A stretch of 64,000 nt of DNA. Origin: Polyodon spathula. Its lineage: Eukaryota > Chordata > Actinopteri > Acipenseriformes > Polyodontidae. Below are positions 12,801 through 24,852 of the stretch, piece after piece; position 1 is the stretch's first letter, and each line of letters begins with the position of its first letter. The notes beneath the pieces were generated by a model. That model searched no databases. It had not been told where the DNA came from and saw nothing but the letters and a program-made list of their open reading frames with translations. The position numbers and the translations under genes were made by a program. The stretch spans positions 1,478,501 through 1,542,500 of the forward strand of contig NC_054553.1 of the NCBI RefSeq assembly GCF_017654505.1. The letters are read 5' to 3'.

Positions 12801-13253
12801 AGCTCTGCAACATAGAGGCTTGCTGTGCTGAAGGATTGGGAGTGGGATATCTTTCCACTTAGGATAACTTAAGACATTTCTTTTTGCCTCAAATTAACAG
12901 CGACGTGCTCTGGAAGTGGGTTTTTTTTTAAATCAGTTTTGACAGAAGATTTCTGGATGACTGCTGCTCATAACTTTTTTGACCAGCAATATGTCAGTTG
13001 TAGGCTATTATTCTGTTATAGCAGATGAGTTTAATATTCAAGATGCAGAGCTGGGTTTCCATGCACAGTTTTCTCCTTCCCAAATATATCTCCATGTGAA
13101 AATGGGTTTGAGAATGATGTAACTATAACAGAGTTTTCTTGTATATTGTGTTTAGAACGCTTTAACAGTGTTGACATGGTCATCGTCCAAATGAAAAAAA
13201 AAAATATAGGAGTGAAATTTGGGATTATACTATTAAAATGCATTGTCATGGGG
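9851..13253. other. No gene seen; unique DNA
   Basis: About 3.4 kb without recognised repeats or genes. The stretch at 11100-11350 has lower AT content and mixed composition that might be conserved noncoding sequence, but this cannot be shown from one sequence. A strong acceptor-like site (TTTTAATTTCCCACAG, ending near 12171) is followed by 17 open codons and a stop. Confidence 0.55.
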
Positions 13254-13660
13254 GGCTCCCGAGTGGCGCATCCAGTAAAGGCGCTCTGTGTGGCATGCAG
13301 GATACACCCTATAGCCTGGATGTCACCGATTCGAGTCCAGGATATTCCACTGTCGACCGTGGATGGGAGCTCCCATGGGGTGGTGCACAACTGGCCAAGC
13401 ACCACTGTGCACCAACGACCCCTGTGGACTGGTCAGGTGCCTGCGGGCTTGCCTGTAAGCTACCCAGAGCTGCCTTTTCCTCTGACACCATAGCTCTGGG
13501 TTGGCTGCATGGCGGGCCTGCAGAGTGAAAAGAAGAAGACAGCATGTGTTCGTCTTTGCCACTCCCGAGTCAGCGCAGGGGTGGTAGTGGTGACCTGAGC
13601 ATAAATACAATTGGACATTTCAAATTGGGAGAAAAACAGGGGAAAATGAATTGCCAACTA
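13254..13660 (+). mobile_element. tRNA-derived SINE, near full length (about 400 bp)
   Basis: The element begins GGGGCTCCCGAGTGGCGCAT, a tRNA-like head with an A-box-like region, and has a B box GATTCGAGTCC at 13328-13338. The body is GC-rich and clearly different in composition from its AT-rich surroundings. The 3' end runs through CAAATTGGGAGAAAA to GAAAATGAATTGCCAACTAC. Possible diverged target duplications flank it (CATTGTCATG before, CAGTGCCATG after). I recall this head as an abundant sturgeon/paddlefish SINE. Five or more overlapping open frames across it on both strands arise only because the element is GC-rich. A decayed relative of the head lies at 45838. Confidence 0.85.
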
Positions 13661-14270
13661 CTAAAAAAACAGTGCCATGTCCTTTCTTTTATAAATGAGA
13701 TTTGTCATGTCTGGCTTTAGCTGTCTCAAATAAATTTTTATAAAGATGCAACACACCCTGTACTATAGATTGATCCATTTACTGTACACAAGAAAGGTAA
13801 ATATGGATACAGATGGGTTGAGACGAGATACTGCTGTAAGGCGCAGCTGGGAACCATTGTTTCATTGCCCTCCTGTCTTTAAAACACAGCAAAATATCAG
13901 TGAAGATGAAAGTACACATCAAACCCAACTCAGCATCAATGTCAAGCTGTTCTGACGCAAACTGACTGATTAAGTCATCAAGGAACCGTTTTAAATTAAT
14001 AGCCCTGACCCCGACCAACCCTGTATTTGACTAGCCTTTCATGTAGGACAGTACACCTCAGTGAGCTTCTAAATTTCTGGAATAATGGTCGTGTTTTTTT
14101 TTTTTTTTTTAAGAAAATTGTTTGGTAATGATGGCAACCAAACACATGCAAAGTGATCTGATTCATACAGAAATATCAAATGGTTCAAACTACTTTCGAT
14201 TGCCATGTCAGTATTATTATGCTCCACTTTAAATCTCCACATTTAAACTGTTTAAGATGAATATTAAAGC
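13661..14270. other. No gene seen
   Basis: Unique AT-rich DNA with a T run at about 14093-14110; nothing else recognisable. Confidence 0.6.

Positions 14271-14307
<37 letters not shown>
14271..14307. repeat. (AT)n(AC)n compound microsatellite
   Basis: About five AT units followed by 13 AC units. Confidence 0.97.
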
Positions 14308-14659
14308 GCCATGACTAGAGAATACTTCCTCTGCATGCTGATACTATAAAATTAATTGTTTCCATAGCAGGATACTTGACCAGCCAACCTAAGCTTGCGT
14401 GTAACTGAAGATTTGCATAATGTAATATTCTGTCTTTATTATATTAAAGTGGTATTGTATTTCACTGGCACAGTCAGGTTTATCACTTTTCTCAATGGCA
14501 ATTAAATTTTGCCATTTCAATGCACAGATTGCATGTCTTTGCCTCTGGGGCAGATCATGTTTTGTGGCAATGTACAGTATGTTGCTATGTCCAATAGGCA
14601 GATTCAAGGAACTGGTCACCTAATGTTAACTGAATGACACTGCTGCAGATAAAACATAT

Positions 14660-14728
14660 GGTAACATTAAGTCTCTACAATTACTGTGCATTTACATGGT
14701 AGTCACTTAGTAGTTTTATATCATGTGT
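14660..14728 (+). mobile_element. Fragment of an inverted-repeat (MITE-like) family, outer arm
   Basis: The sequence AACATTAAGTCTCTACAATT followed by ACTGTGCATTTACATGGTAG and a TCACTTAGTAG block is the outer arm of a family that recurs at 31493, 32445 and 35437, with the inner arms at 16931-17035. The arm is cut off by a TA/TG microsatellite starting at 14731. Confidence 0.6.
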
Positions 14729-14730
14729 TT

Positions 14731-14731
14731 G

Positions 14732-14776
<45 letters not shown>

Positions 14777-14777
14777 A
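14731..14777. repeat. (TA)n(TG)n compound microsatellite
   Basis: About 12 TA units then about 11 TG units, directly abutting the MITE-like arm. Confidence 0.97.
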
Positions 14778-15589
14778 TCAAGAAACAAGTGGATATAAAC
14801 GGATACTATTTCATCAACTAAAGTAATCAGGTATGTTTTATTTTTTCTTATTACATATACTAATGGAATGAATAACTATTATTTTATTTATTAATAATCA
14901 TTTTGAGAAAATAATTAGTTTCCATTATTGCTTAGAAAGACCTGAGAATAAACGTGTATTGTGTCATTGCAATCACTCAGGTGAAACGATGTCTTGTAAT
15001 TTGCCCAGACATCAATATTTTTCAACAAAACATTCAGGAAGTCTTGTAAGGTCCCTCTGGTCATAGTATAACACGTTTTTATACATGCATCTGTAAGCAA
15101 AATACATAATAAAAAAGTCTGTAGATTTAAACATATATATATAGTGAAAAAAACAGTTTGTATCATTTCCAAAATTTCCCTGGGGGAGCATCCCACTGAA
15201 AAATGCTTGATCTTGAAAGGGTTAAGCCCGATTAGACATTTGAGTGTGGACTCCTTGAGCTGATTAATTAAAACTTTTTTGAGTATGGTTCTTGAGATCG
15301 GTTATGTAGTGTGGACAGGACCTTTCTTCTAGTCGGTGGTCAGGTTTTACACTAATCTATAGGGTATATGATCCAGGCTATGTTCACCAAAGCCTGCTTT
15401 TTTTATTACTGAATCAATGTTTGATGTTCATAAATTGTAGTTTATTTAAAAAACACTGTTGTGCTGTACAAAGAGCGAGTTTAATGAGTAGGGCCTAATT
15501 GACGACTATTGTTTCTTAACCATGTGTTTGGGCTGCGGTGAACAGTTCACCACAGTTTTCAAGGCATGCTTCTCTTGGATTGATTAACG

Positions 15590-15697
15590 ATGGCTGCCAA
15601 TTGTGAGAATTACGCGTGGTCATATACCTTTGGAGAAAATAACAGAAGCTTACTCTCTACCTGTGGTTTGGAAAGAGAAATATTCTGCAGCAGTTAA
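15590..15697 (+). pseudogene. Possible N-terminal scrap of a Myb/SANT-like transposon protein
   Basis: From an ATG in good context (ACGATGG) 35 codons are open to a TAA. The middle of the peptide (YAWSYTFGEN then RSLLSTCGLEREIF) has the spacing of aromatic and acidic residues and the LLS motif seen at the start of the SANT/MADF-like proteins carried by Harbinger-type transposons and the MSANTD genes. A good splice donor context (AAGGGTGAGT) follows at about 15726-15735. The SANT helices beyond this point are not visible, and the similarity is weak and judged by eye. It may be chance. Confidence 0.18.
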
Positions 15698-15735
15698 AGA
15701 AAACTATACCTGTCTGCTCTGATTACAAGGGTGAG

Positions 15736-16148
15736 TCTTTTCTTTCATTTCTAATTCCTGTAATTTGCAGGCAGGTTTCTGAAGGAGGTATATATGGAGA
15801 ATCGTTTAAATGTCCTCCTCCTGATTCCTGCTCGACTTCCCTAGTATTAATCATTCCTAGCATATGCTTTTTTGAATTGGGTTGCATGGTTTTGTTCTCC
15901 AGTGTAGCACGTGTGGGGTGTGTGTGTGTGCGTTGGGGTAGTGGATGTGACAATGAGATGGTAGGGATACAAATCACCTGCTAGGAGCTGGGAAGAAATG
16001 TATTCTTCTTTTCTTTATTAGCTCCAGATATCATAAACCTCTTTTTAAAGCAGCATCACCTAGCGTTGTTTAAGTACTACTTCTTCCTCAGATAATTGAG
16101 GACAGTCCCTGGTATATTACACAAAAGATACTGTGCCTCATTTCAGTT
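15736..16148. other. No gene seen
   Basis: Unique DNA with a GT-rich stretch at about 15910-15932. Confidence 0.6.
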
Positions 16149-16180
16149 GGCCTTTTGGCTAAGGGCGCCAAGTCAATGTA
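16149..16180 (+). ncRNA. Possible U2 snRNA 5'-end pseudogene fragment
   Basis: GGCCTTTTGGCTAAG at 16149-16163 is identical over 15 bases to the conserved 5' part of vertebrate U2 snRNA, and is followed by CAAGTCAATGTAT, loosely like U2's next bases. Neither the rest of U2 nor its promoter elements are visible. At most this is a truncated, decayed copy; a chance 15-base match is the alternative. Confidence 0.25.
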
Positions 16181-16927
16181 TACTTTAGCTGCAGGAAAAA
16201 AACAATAACTCAGTAAACTAAGGGCAATATTGTGGCAATATTTACTTGGATTCAATTATTATATCATTCAACTCTCCACAAACCTGCCCCCCCCCCCTTC
16301 TCTCTTTATTCTGTGATGCAGATTATGAAAAAGATGACTCATCATGACTTTACAGGTTGGCATGATCACATGTTAATCAGCTTTCTTTGGCTGTAGGTTT
16401 CTCTGTACGCTCCACTGTGCAGGTGTTCTTTTATCTGAAAACAGGTCAAATGAATTTCTGATTGAATTTAGAATTGAAATATTTATGGTCGATGGATTTT
16501 AAATGGTTGTTTCCCTTAGAAAGATTCTTCAGTTAGAAACCACCCTCTCCACAGAATTCATTCGTACTGAATCAACTTCGGTTCAGCCGCTCTTTTAAAA
16601 CCAATTGTTTTATAAAAAATGTAACGACACCTCCGCCATTGACCTTATACCTTCCAGGTGATTTCTCAACAAATCCATGTGTTTCAACTTTTCTAGGGGG
16701 TTTAGGTCAGAAGTGTATTATAGTTTTATCAAAACTTCTGTTCTAGTTTTCTACTGTAGTCTTGCACCTCTGCATCACAGGACAAGTCAGCCTTTGAATT
16801 CAACAGTTACAGGTCATTCTTTCCAAAACAGAGCAATAAAATGGATTCTGCGAGAACGCAATGTTGAAAGCAAAGTACTGTTAATTTATTTAGGTATCAC
16901 GCTAAGTGAAGTGTCTCCTTAGTAAGC
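16181..16927. other. No gene seen
   Basis: Unique DNA. It holds a C run near 16288-16297 and an 81-codon plus-strand frame (16677-16922) with no recognisable domain. Confidence 0.6.
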
Positions 16928-16930
16928 ACA

Positions 16931-17035
16931 TGTGTACTTACACAATTACAATGTTGTTATTATGCATACATTATTTTGCACATTAAGTTTTTCGCAACTA
17001 TGCATAATAACATTGTAATGATGTGTAAGTACACA
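16931..17035. mobile_element. MITE-like element: paired inner inverted arms
   Basis: The left arm at 16931-16968 (TGTGTACTTACACA...TTATTATGCATA) and the right arm at 16999-17035 are inverted copies of each other, differing only by small indels, around a 30-base loop. Parts of the same arm occur at about 32511-32555 and 35486-35523. With the outer arms seen at 14660, 31493 and 32445 this suggests a palindromic element of a few hundred bp, here reduced to its core. No coding sequence is present. Confidence 0.7.
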
Positions 17036-18768
17036 TTTATTTATTTATTAAACTTTTACCTTGTCTGCTAATGTGTAAAGTAACTCAGATGCCTGAAATT
17101 TCAAACCAGTATGACCAAACAGCGTAATGGAAGACTGCGTTTTTATTTAGATATATTTTGTGGTCAGTGGGAAGAATTGGCAATGACTGTACGCTTTGTA
17201 CTGTTATGCGTCTCGGACCTAAAAGATGTTACAATATAACACAGGTCTATAAAAGCCCTTAATGAACTCTTTCCAATTTGGTTTTATGTTTTTACTTCAT
17301 ACCAAACAGCATTGTTTTTGTCTTTAGCACCGCAAGGGAGGTAGGTGCAAGAAACATGTTAATTCAGTTTTTACCAAAACCTTTTTCCATTCTAGCAGCC
17401 TGGGGACAACTCGTATTTTAACTTGCACCTCTCTCCCCATTTCCCAACACCCACGCACATGCACTCACGTAGGGAATAGGAATATTAAACTCACTCACTT
17501 AGCTATAATACTTACTGTGCACTCAGCTCAGATGATCAGGGTTATGGCTGCATTCCGAAATACTGTGCATCCCAAATGAGCTGCGTCTAGCACTGCACAC
17601 TGGCTTCTGAGACAGAGTGAAGTGAATTTGAGCTCTACAGACCGATAGCTTGGCTGCACATTTTATTTTATTATTTTTAAATCAGAAAGCTCATCGTAAA
17701 TCTTAATTATTTTAAATTGGCCGGGGCGGTTGGGAATAACAACATGTATTATTAAAGCCCAGAGTTCTCTAGCGTGGGGATTTGCAGAGCGCAGTTAGGA
17801 TGGCGACCTCTGCTTTTAAAGCTGAGAGTGTGACTCTGGCAGAGCATCCCTCGGAATGAAGACCATTAGAGCTGTGCTGAGTAGCTGGGATTATTGCCTC
17901 TTGCTTCTTGATAGGTCATCAGTTACTGCGCGCTTGGCAAAGACCGAGCAATTATAAAATCATCAATGCTTTTCATATGATATTGGAGCAGTTATTCAAA
18001 ACTGCACATCACTGTTTGGTATAAATATAATACAAACATCAATCATCGTCCCACAGAAGCACAACAGAAGGCCGTCCTGGAACACCCCTGTGTGTCTAAC
18101 GCACTGTGAATAATATCATTTATCATCCCTCCACAGACACAGCTCTGAAAGCAGGGGCTGCTCCACTGAAATAGCTTCATCTGCCCAGCTGTGTTCAAAG
18201 CGGACACCCAGGAGGCCTATCGTACTAATCCCGGTGAATTAAAAAAAAAATCATTATCAAATACACTACTGTATCTTTTTTATATTAAAATGACCCAAAG
18301 GCACATGTTTATGTGCACACTGTGTATGTGAGTTTTTTTTTTTATTATTATTTTTTACGGATGTAATTCCTCAAACCCCTTTTCATATTTCACAGCTGCT
18401 TTGGTGTGCCACTGTATCTGGGGAAATGTATTTCTAGCTCCAGGGGCAGTGGAGCACTGGTCTTTCCAATGGTTGAGCCCAGTGGTGACAGAGCCTCTCT
18501 AGATGTCTGCCTTTGAGTGCTTCATCAATTGGGATCATAACCTGCTGTATGGTGGCGTGAAGCCCCCACTGAGTGGGAGGGAAGGTTGGAATATTATCTC
18601 ATTCTCTGCCAGGTAGATTATGAATCAATGCTAATGGATAAGGTCAAAGGGAGAAACAGTGGACACGTGCTGGTTTGCCTCTCAAGTTTGAAGGCTGCTC
18701 CAGACCCAGAGGCATGTATATGTTATAATAGGTTACCCTCTACAACCTTCATGCAAGCTTGTTTTTAT
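17036..18768. other. No gene seen; mixed-composition unique DNA
   Basis: The part at about 17750-18240 has a higher GC content than its surroundings and may be functional noncoding DNA, but no exon or repeat is identifiable. Confidence 0.55.
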
Positions 18769-18887
<119 letters not shown>

Positions 18888-20449
18888 TCCTGTATTTTTA
18901 TATCTAGCAAATAAAGAAGTTTAGATATGCCCTTGAAAGATTAGTATAAATAAAATAATTAAAAAAAAAAAAAACACATAATGTGTGTATATATAAAAAT
19001 ATATTTGTAGGTCCTGGTAATTGCTTTTTATGAATGATGACTTTTCCAAAACTGGCTTAGAGACACAGCTGGCATTTATGGCTTTACTTTCCCTACTGAG
19101 ATAAGCTTGGCTGACACTTTGTATTAAAGTCAAGCTGAGTAGTGATAAAATCTTAAGGACATATGATTATTATTGCTGGGAAGGCAGGAGTCTTTCGAGC
19201 CTGTGTTCCTTGACTGGGGAAATCCTACAGGGTTTTTTTAAAGAGCTTTGTAATAGCTTGATCTAATAGTGCTATTACATGGTGCCGCAGGCAACATGCA
19301 ATATTGTTTTCATCTAGAAATTAAACATTGGTTTATTATTAATGCCTGCTAAAAGACTGGGGGAAAAACCATACTTGTATTTCATTTTTGGCAATTAAGA
19401 GTAATATCCATCATCAGAAGCTGCAGAGATACCAGTGTAAGACTTTTCTGAGACTTTGTGTGGGTTTAAACAATTGAGATCATTCCAGATATTGAACATG
19501 GTGATTTTAATCAGGGTCCGACACTGTTCAATATTAACTCAGCTACTGTTCAGACGTTGCATCAGATGAGGACTCTAGACTAAAATGTACATTTGTACAT
19601 TTAATACCTATATATCTGAGGTATTATAATATAAAGAGAGTAGTGTTATTACAATTGACTCCACCTGCACTTGCAGTATCTTTACAAGATTGTAAAGATG
19701 ACTCCAATGTGCCTTTGCTGCTCAATGCTCCAGCAGTTGATATTTCAAAGGGTGCAGTTCTTTGATTCATCAGATATGAAGGAAGAAAGGGTCATAAGTG
19801 TCTCTAATTTTTTTTTTACCTGAAAATTTCCATTTTGTACTGGGTTGGGAAGAATTGGAAAGGTGACAGCAATGCACAGGAACAGCCAGATGGGATGGAA
19901 GAAGAACGATGAGTGGATAGATGTAGTGTAGATGGTGAAAAGGTGGACAATGCAGATGGAAGAATGCCTGGGATGAAGGAATGTTGACAGACTTGGAAGG
20001 GGCCAGCGCTGACGGATGTAGGGAAAGGAATAATGACCTCCATGAGCGGAGGAGAGGCGGATACAGTGTCTGAACTTGAAGGAACTTCCAAAATGGGGCC
20101 TGGTGATTTCCTGGCAGATAGAGACGTTGGAGATCGTAATAGAGAACTGACAGACAAAGGGCTCCAGTGCTGTAAGGTCGACAACCACTGTCAGTAATAT
20201 CCTGTCTAGGGCAGTGGGAGGGCATTTGTCAAAGCAGCTGCAATTTTGGTCATTTTTAAATTAAATTCTTGGAATGTTTATTTTTAGGCCGATGATTTTA
20301 ACTACCAGTAATACCAGTGTGTTAAAAAAAATTATGATTTTGGTGCCTGTAAACAGATGATATGCCATGAATGTGTTCTATAATACAGTAGATGGGTACA
20401 TTCATTTTAAGTTACATTTAATAGATGTAAACTATGTCAGGGAATTAAA
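18888..20449. other. No gene seen; purine-rich strand at 19850-20190
   Basis: Between 19850 and 20190 the plus strand is rich in purines and poor in T. This leaves all three minus-strand frames open for 120-150 codons at once. That reflects base composition, since no frame shows a domain or a consistent coding pattern. Confidence 0.6.
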
Positions 20450-20460
20450 AAAAAAAAAAA

Positions 20461-20580
20461 ATCTTGAACTGAGGCAGAACTGTTTTACTCAAATGTAATA
20501 AACACATGGAATAAGTTATCAAGGAAAGCCGTTCAAGGAGAGAGAGAACTGGATGGTGGTCTGGAGAGCAAGAAGAGGAA
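20461..20580 (+). mobile_element. Possible LINE 3'-coding remnant
   Basis: The stretch AATAAACACATGGAATAAGT TATCAAG resembles the conserved Asn-x-Trp-Asn-x-Leu-Pro end of CR1-like LINE reverse-transcriptase proteins. The frame is broken on both sides. It is a short, old fragment at best. Confidence 0.25.
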
Positions 20581-21683
20581 GAAAGCAGGAACGACAATAA
20601 CATCAAAAGGGCTCTCTGACTTTTAATAGCCTTAAGCTGTTCCTAAAACATCATGTTTTCTAATATAATGATAATGCTTTTAATGTCAACCCAATTTTTC
20701 CCCCTATACCTAAAGTCTTGGGCAAATCTTAAAATCTGCTTTCCCTCTGGTAAAAATGTCATACGGATATAAAATGGAAACGTTTCAAGTCTGTGCTCTG
20801 TTTCCCACAGGTTCCACATATCACAGCTGAGTGACACCAGCTTGCTCATGCTCATAATTACAATTTCTTTTTACAGAATCAATTGGTTTCCAACTGGCTT
20901 TTGTATCTGTAGTAATAGTGCATCCACTCCACACCTGACCCCTGCTCCTGAACTTCAGTCAATAGCACACTTGGACCCCTGAGCCTTTTAATTTGGCCTC
21001 CCTTAAATATGCATGCAGTATAATGATATCATCATGTGCTTCTGTTGCTTTAGCACATGCTATGAATTTAAAATGTACCTTAACCGCTTCGTCTGTTTCT
21101 TATTATTATGCAAAGGTATTCTTCATGGTGATTTTAAATATACTCAGATTGCTACCCTGCTCCTCTTGTTTAATTGAGCGAAATACTTTATTTTTTTTTT
21201 CACGCCAGGAGCAATACTCTATTTCATGTTTGATTAATCAAGTAGTCATCAGACCTTTCTAACAATAACAAAGTCGATTTTACCATTTCAACACACAAAT
21301 GGACAATCTTCTTTATGCTTTACACTTTTGAATGGGCTCAGGATTGTCTAGTAGGAAGAGAAAACAATAGGACTGCGGAGGAATGCATTCATGATATCAA
21401 ACGAATGTGCCTAACGGCTTGCAATAACACTGCCTGCGTGTGTGCTGTGAAATTTCGAAAGACTCCAGGCTAGTTCTCGGTAGCATCTCTCCAGAGGGGA
21501 GACATTTGGGAGGAATTCCCTGTTTAGCCCACATGATGAATGATTTAGTGGGACATTACCCTCCTTCACGGTCAAATTAGTCAAATTGGAGCCAATATTT
21601 TCAGTATGTGTCAATAGTAGATCACAAAGACATCTGATAGTCTGACCTACAAGCTAGGAGGCAAGAATGCTAAAGTCTTCTAC
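20581..21683. other. No gene seen
   Basis: AT-rich unique DNA. The segment 20880-21180 contains ATGCAT and ATGCAAAG octamer-like words but no gene. Confidence 0.55.
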
Positions 21684-21689
21684 TTTTTT

Positions 21690-21720
<31 letters not shown>

Positions 21721-21749
21721 GGTTATTATTATTATTATTATTATTATTT
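21684..21749. repeat. T-run, G-run and (ATT)n cluster
   Basis: About 16 T, then about 23 G, then about eight ATT units. Such a T/G boundary is unusual and prone to sequencing error. Confidence 0.95.
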
Positions 21750-21755
21750 AGTCAT

Positions 21756-21802
21756 TAGTGATGGTGGTCCACTATGAAAGGCACTATATAAAATAAAGAT
21801 TG
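21756..21802 (+). mobile_element. 3' tail of the MIR/CORE-like SINE
   Basis: TTAGTGATGGTGGTCCACTA followed by TGAAAGGCACTATATAAAATAAA matches the tail of the SINE at 3678-3955 closely. Only the last 45-50 bases are kept. Confidence 0.65.
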
Positions 21803-21905
21803 ATTGATTTAGCAGACACTTTTATCCAGAGTGACTTACAGAGACTAGGGGGTACATCAACAGCTGCTGCCGAGTCACTTACAATAGGACCTTGGTTGGT
21901 TTTAC
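21803..21905 (-). mobile_element. Second truncated SINE fragment (LINE-tail type)
   Basis: GATTGATTTAGCAGACACTT followed by TTATCCAGAGTGACTTACAG is a motif that I recall as very widespread in ray-finned fish SINE tails, usually in the opposite orientation. It continues through GAGTCACTTACAATAGGACC. It directly abuts the previous fragment, so one element may have inserted at the other's end. Confidence 0.5.
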
Positions 21906-24120
21906 ATCTCATCTGAGGGTTATATATATTGTTTAAACATTCTAATTGTGTCAAACGACATAATGTAATTTCTAAGGTAAAACTATTAAGAAAGTCAGTC
22001 AAGTAGACAAACATTTAAAACTAATACTTAATCATGTATTTCAGCGGAGCACGATGTGCACACAATCCACGGTTTTTCCCCCTCTAGAACTGGCTAGAAA
22101 TTATGTAAAAATAATAAAGACTTACAATCATGAAGTGAGACCTGGTAAAACAATCCATTAGCTGTGGAGTGCTGCTGTACAGTAACTGTTCAGTTATTTA
22201 TTTATTATGCATGCTCCATTACCCAGGCACAAACATGAATTTGGGCAACTAATGTTGCTTTCTGACAAACTCTAATGCAGGGCCAAGCAACCCATTTACT
22301 GTGCATTGTTTTGGAGCTGTTTAGGGTAAGGAACTGTATTTAAAACACAAACAAAAACACCGAAACATATTCCCATTCCTGGAAATATGTCTAGGTCTTC
22401 CATGATCATGGTGTTGTCCTGCAAGAGTTTTTATAAGGTTTAAAGGTTTAGATTTTATGAAAGCAAGGCAGATGGCAAAGCCTTTATAAATTCATAAATC
22501 CTGTAAGAGTATCCCCTATAAAAATAAATGCAAAGCCCCCTATATGCCAACTAAATCTTTGAGAGATCATTGAACAGACCCAGAAAATAGAAAGATGAAT
22601 ATGTTGTTATTGTGGTTGCACGTTTTTAGTAAATTTCAACCAACTTAAATCATTTATTGAGGTGTTGATTTATCAATATAAATATATAACTACAGTAACA
22701 GGCTACACCATCCTTGTTAATAGTGGTATATGTGAGGACCAAGGTGTGGAAGAGGGTTGCTACCTACAGCACATGCTGCACTTTATAGATTACTCAGAAA
22801 ACGAAAAGGTTTTACTCAATGGAAATGATTTGCGAAGCTATTAAAGTACAGCCAAAAAATGCATTGCAGAAACTGCAGTGCAGCACATCTTTTAATCACT
22901 GACTTCGCTTCCATTGCTTAGCGCACAATCTGGGTGTAACGGCCTTACAGTGCTGCTAATTTTATTTTGGATCTTGTCCCAGTAAGACAGCCCTGTCACT
23001 GCTGTGTAAAGAATAACAGATTTTCTTTTACAGCCAAAGGGGTAGCATTCATTCCACTGTTACTAAATCGGAAGACCTGGTTTTCATTATTGTAACATAC
23101 TGTCTCCTCCTACATGTCTTCTTTTAATCTTCATAGAAATTACCCTGAATCCTTCGCGGCATTCTTTGAAAAGCAAACACCCTAAACTGTAGACAGCTTG
23201 TGGTGACTGGTCCTTTATATTTATGGAGCATGTTTTGTTTTTCAGTGCTGTAAGCGTTTGGCTGTTGCATGAGGTAGGATTAAAATAAGCAGAGAATGAA
23301 ATACCCAATGATTCTTGAGTAGGAGCTGTTCAGGTAACCCATGCTTAAAACATGCATTACCTAGTTTTTATTTCATCAAAAGGTGCAGCAACCTTTTATT
23401 CATTAAGCTACTTATTTGAACAAATGCTTCTTGAAACAGAATCCGAATGCATGTGGCGCTCAAACCACACCTGACTGCTCACTGAATAATTTCATTGGAA
23501 TTATTAATGCTGGTTTCTGATTCAAGGCAAAAATATATTATTCTACTTATGCATGAACAGGCCGCTTGATGTTTATCAACCGTGTCAGAGATGGGTTTCT
23601 TCTTGTATAGAAATCAAACGAAACACAAAATCATGTCTGGTAAGAATGGACATTTTATATCATGATGGACTGGAGCATCATATAATGTACAGGAAAATAC
23701 CATAATGGCTCCTTGTCATTGTACATAATATAACTCATTGATGCCCTGGGAGTACTGGTCAGAACAGAGACCATCCAACAAATAATAACCCCAAAGGCAG
23801 GTGAATGAATGTTTGCTGCTGAGACTTTGACTTTTTGAATGGGTCTGTTTGGAAGAAAAGGCACACCATTAACTTATTACTAAAAGCATTAATGATTGTT
23901 TATAATAGAGCCTAATGTCAATGTATGGTTTCCTTTTCTTTTTTGCATGGTCTGAATTATGTTTAGAACATTCAATTCAGCTCTGGCGAGTTCTAATCTG
24001 CTACAATAAGCAAGGTTACAAAAAACCTTCCTCTGATTGAATACTAATTGCACACAGTCAGTGAGTGAGAAAGCACAGGAAATGCATAGCAGTGACATGT
24101 CAGGGCACCTTACCTTGTGT
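21906..24120. other. No gene seen
   Basis: About 2.2 kb of unique AT-rich DNA without recognisable repeats or coding domains. Confidence 0.6.
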
Positions 24121-24169
24121 GATTAATTAGACCACACGTGCTCTGGTTTTTCTACCTTAGGCAATTACT
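24121..24169. promoter_or_regulatory. Bipartite motif copy A
   Basis: GATTAATTA at 24121-24129 and GGCAATTACT at 24160-24169. It shares the CCACACGTGCT-like middle with copy D. The TAATTA core is the usual homeodomain recognition word. Function is inferred only from recurrence. Confidence 0.35.
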
Positions 24170-24806
24170 TGGATTCTTGCAACACTATCATTTTTTTAAT
24201 CCCTTTCCTGTGATAGAACTCACACTCGAAGGCCATATTTTGGAGCAATTAGGCCAAAAAACTAAAAATGCACAGAAACATTTCCACGGGCGGAAATGAA
24301 GCAACATGAGCGTATTTATATAAATTGCATATACTGTAGTAAGAACTGTGAAGCCAGTTTAATCATGCTTTCAAGGCATAAAAATAAATCTGTATCTTTC
24401 TATCTTGAACCAGGTTCCTTCTAGCTTGATTTAAACCTTTAAACTAAAGCAGCAAGCAGCATGATTATCATTAGTAGTAGTAGAACAGCTAGCTGCCTTA
24501 GTAGTAGTAGTGGTATTAGTATAATTATTAGTATTATTACTTCACTTTAAAGTGTTCCCACACATTGAAAAATGCTTTACAAGTTACATCCACTATAAGT
24601 GTTTCCATACCAGGAAAGTGCTTCCTTTTGTCTGTCTAAGACCTGGTACACTTGACCCAAAACAATGTGTACGTGCAAACTTGATTCATCTCCTGGACCA
24701 ACATGCACAAAGTGTTGGTGTCAATGTCAGACACTGCTTCCTTATGAAGCGAGGAGGAGGAGGACCCATTGGTCATGCAATGTCAAGGCTGCTGCTTATC
24801 TCTGAT

Positions 24807-24852
24807 GATTAATTATCCTACATGTGCTGCAAGTTCTTTCCTGGCAAATACT
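24807..24852. promoter_or_regulatory. Bipartite motif copy D
   Basis: GATTAATTA at 24807-24815, then CCTACATGTGCT, then GGCAAATACT at 24843-24852. It aligns with copy A over most of its length. Confidence 0.3.

Noticed and set aside
13031..13657. Cluster of overlapping frames of 65-124 codons on both strands
   Set aside because: They lie in or around the GC-rich SINE at 13254-13660, where stops are rare by composition. No frame shows a protein family.
19745..20225. Three overlapping minus-strand frames of 122-151 codons
   Set aside because: All three frames are open at once because the plus strand is purine-rich. The sequences are Ser/His/Leu-rich without domains.
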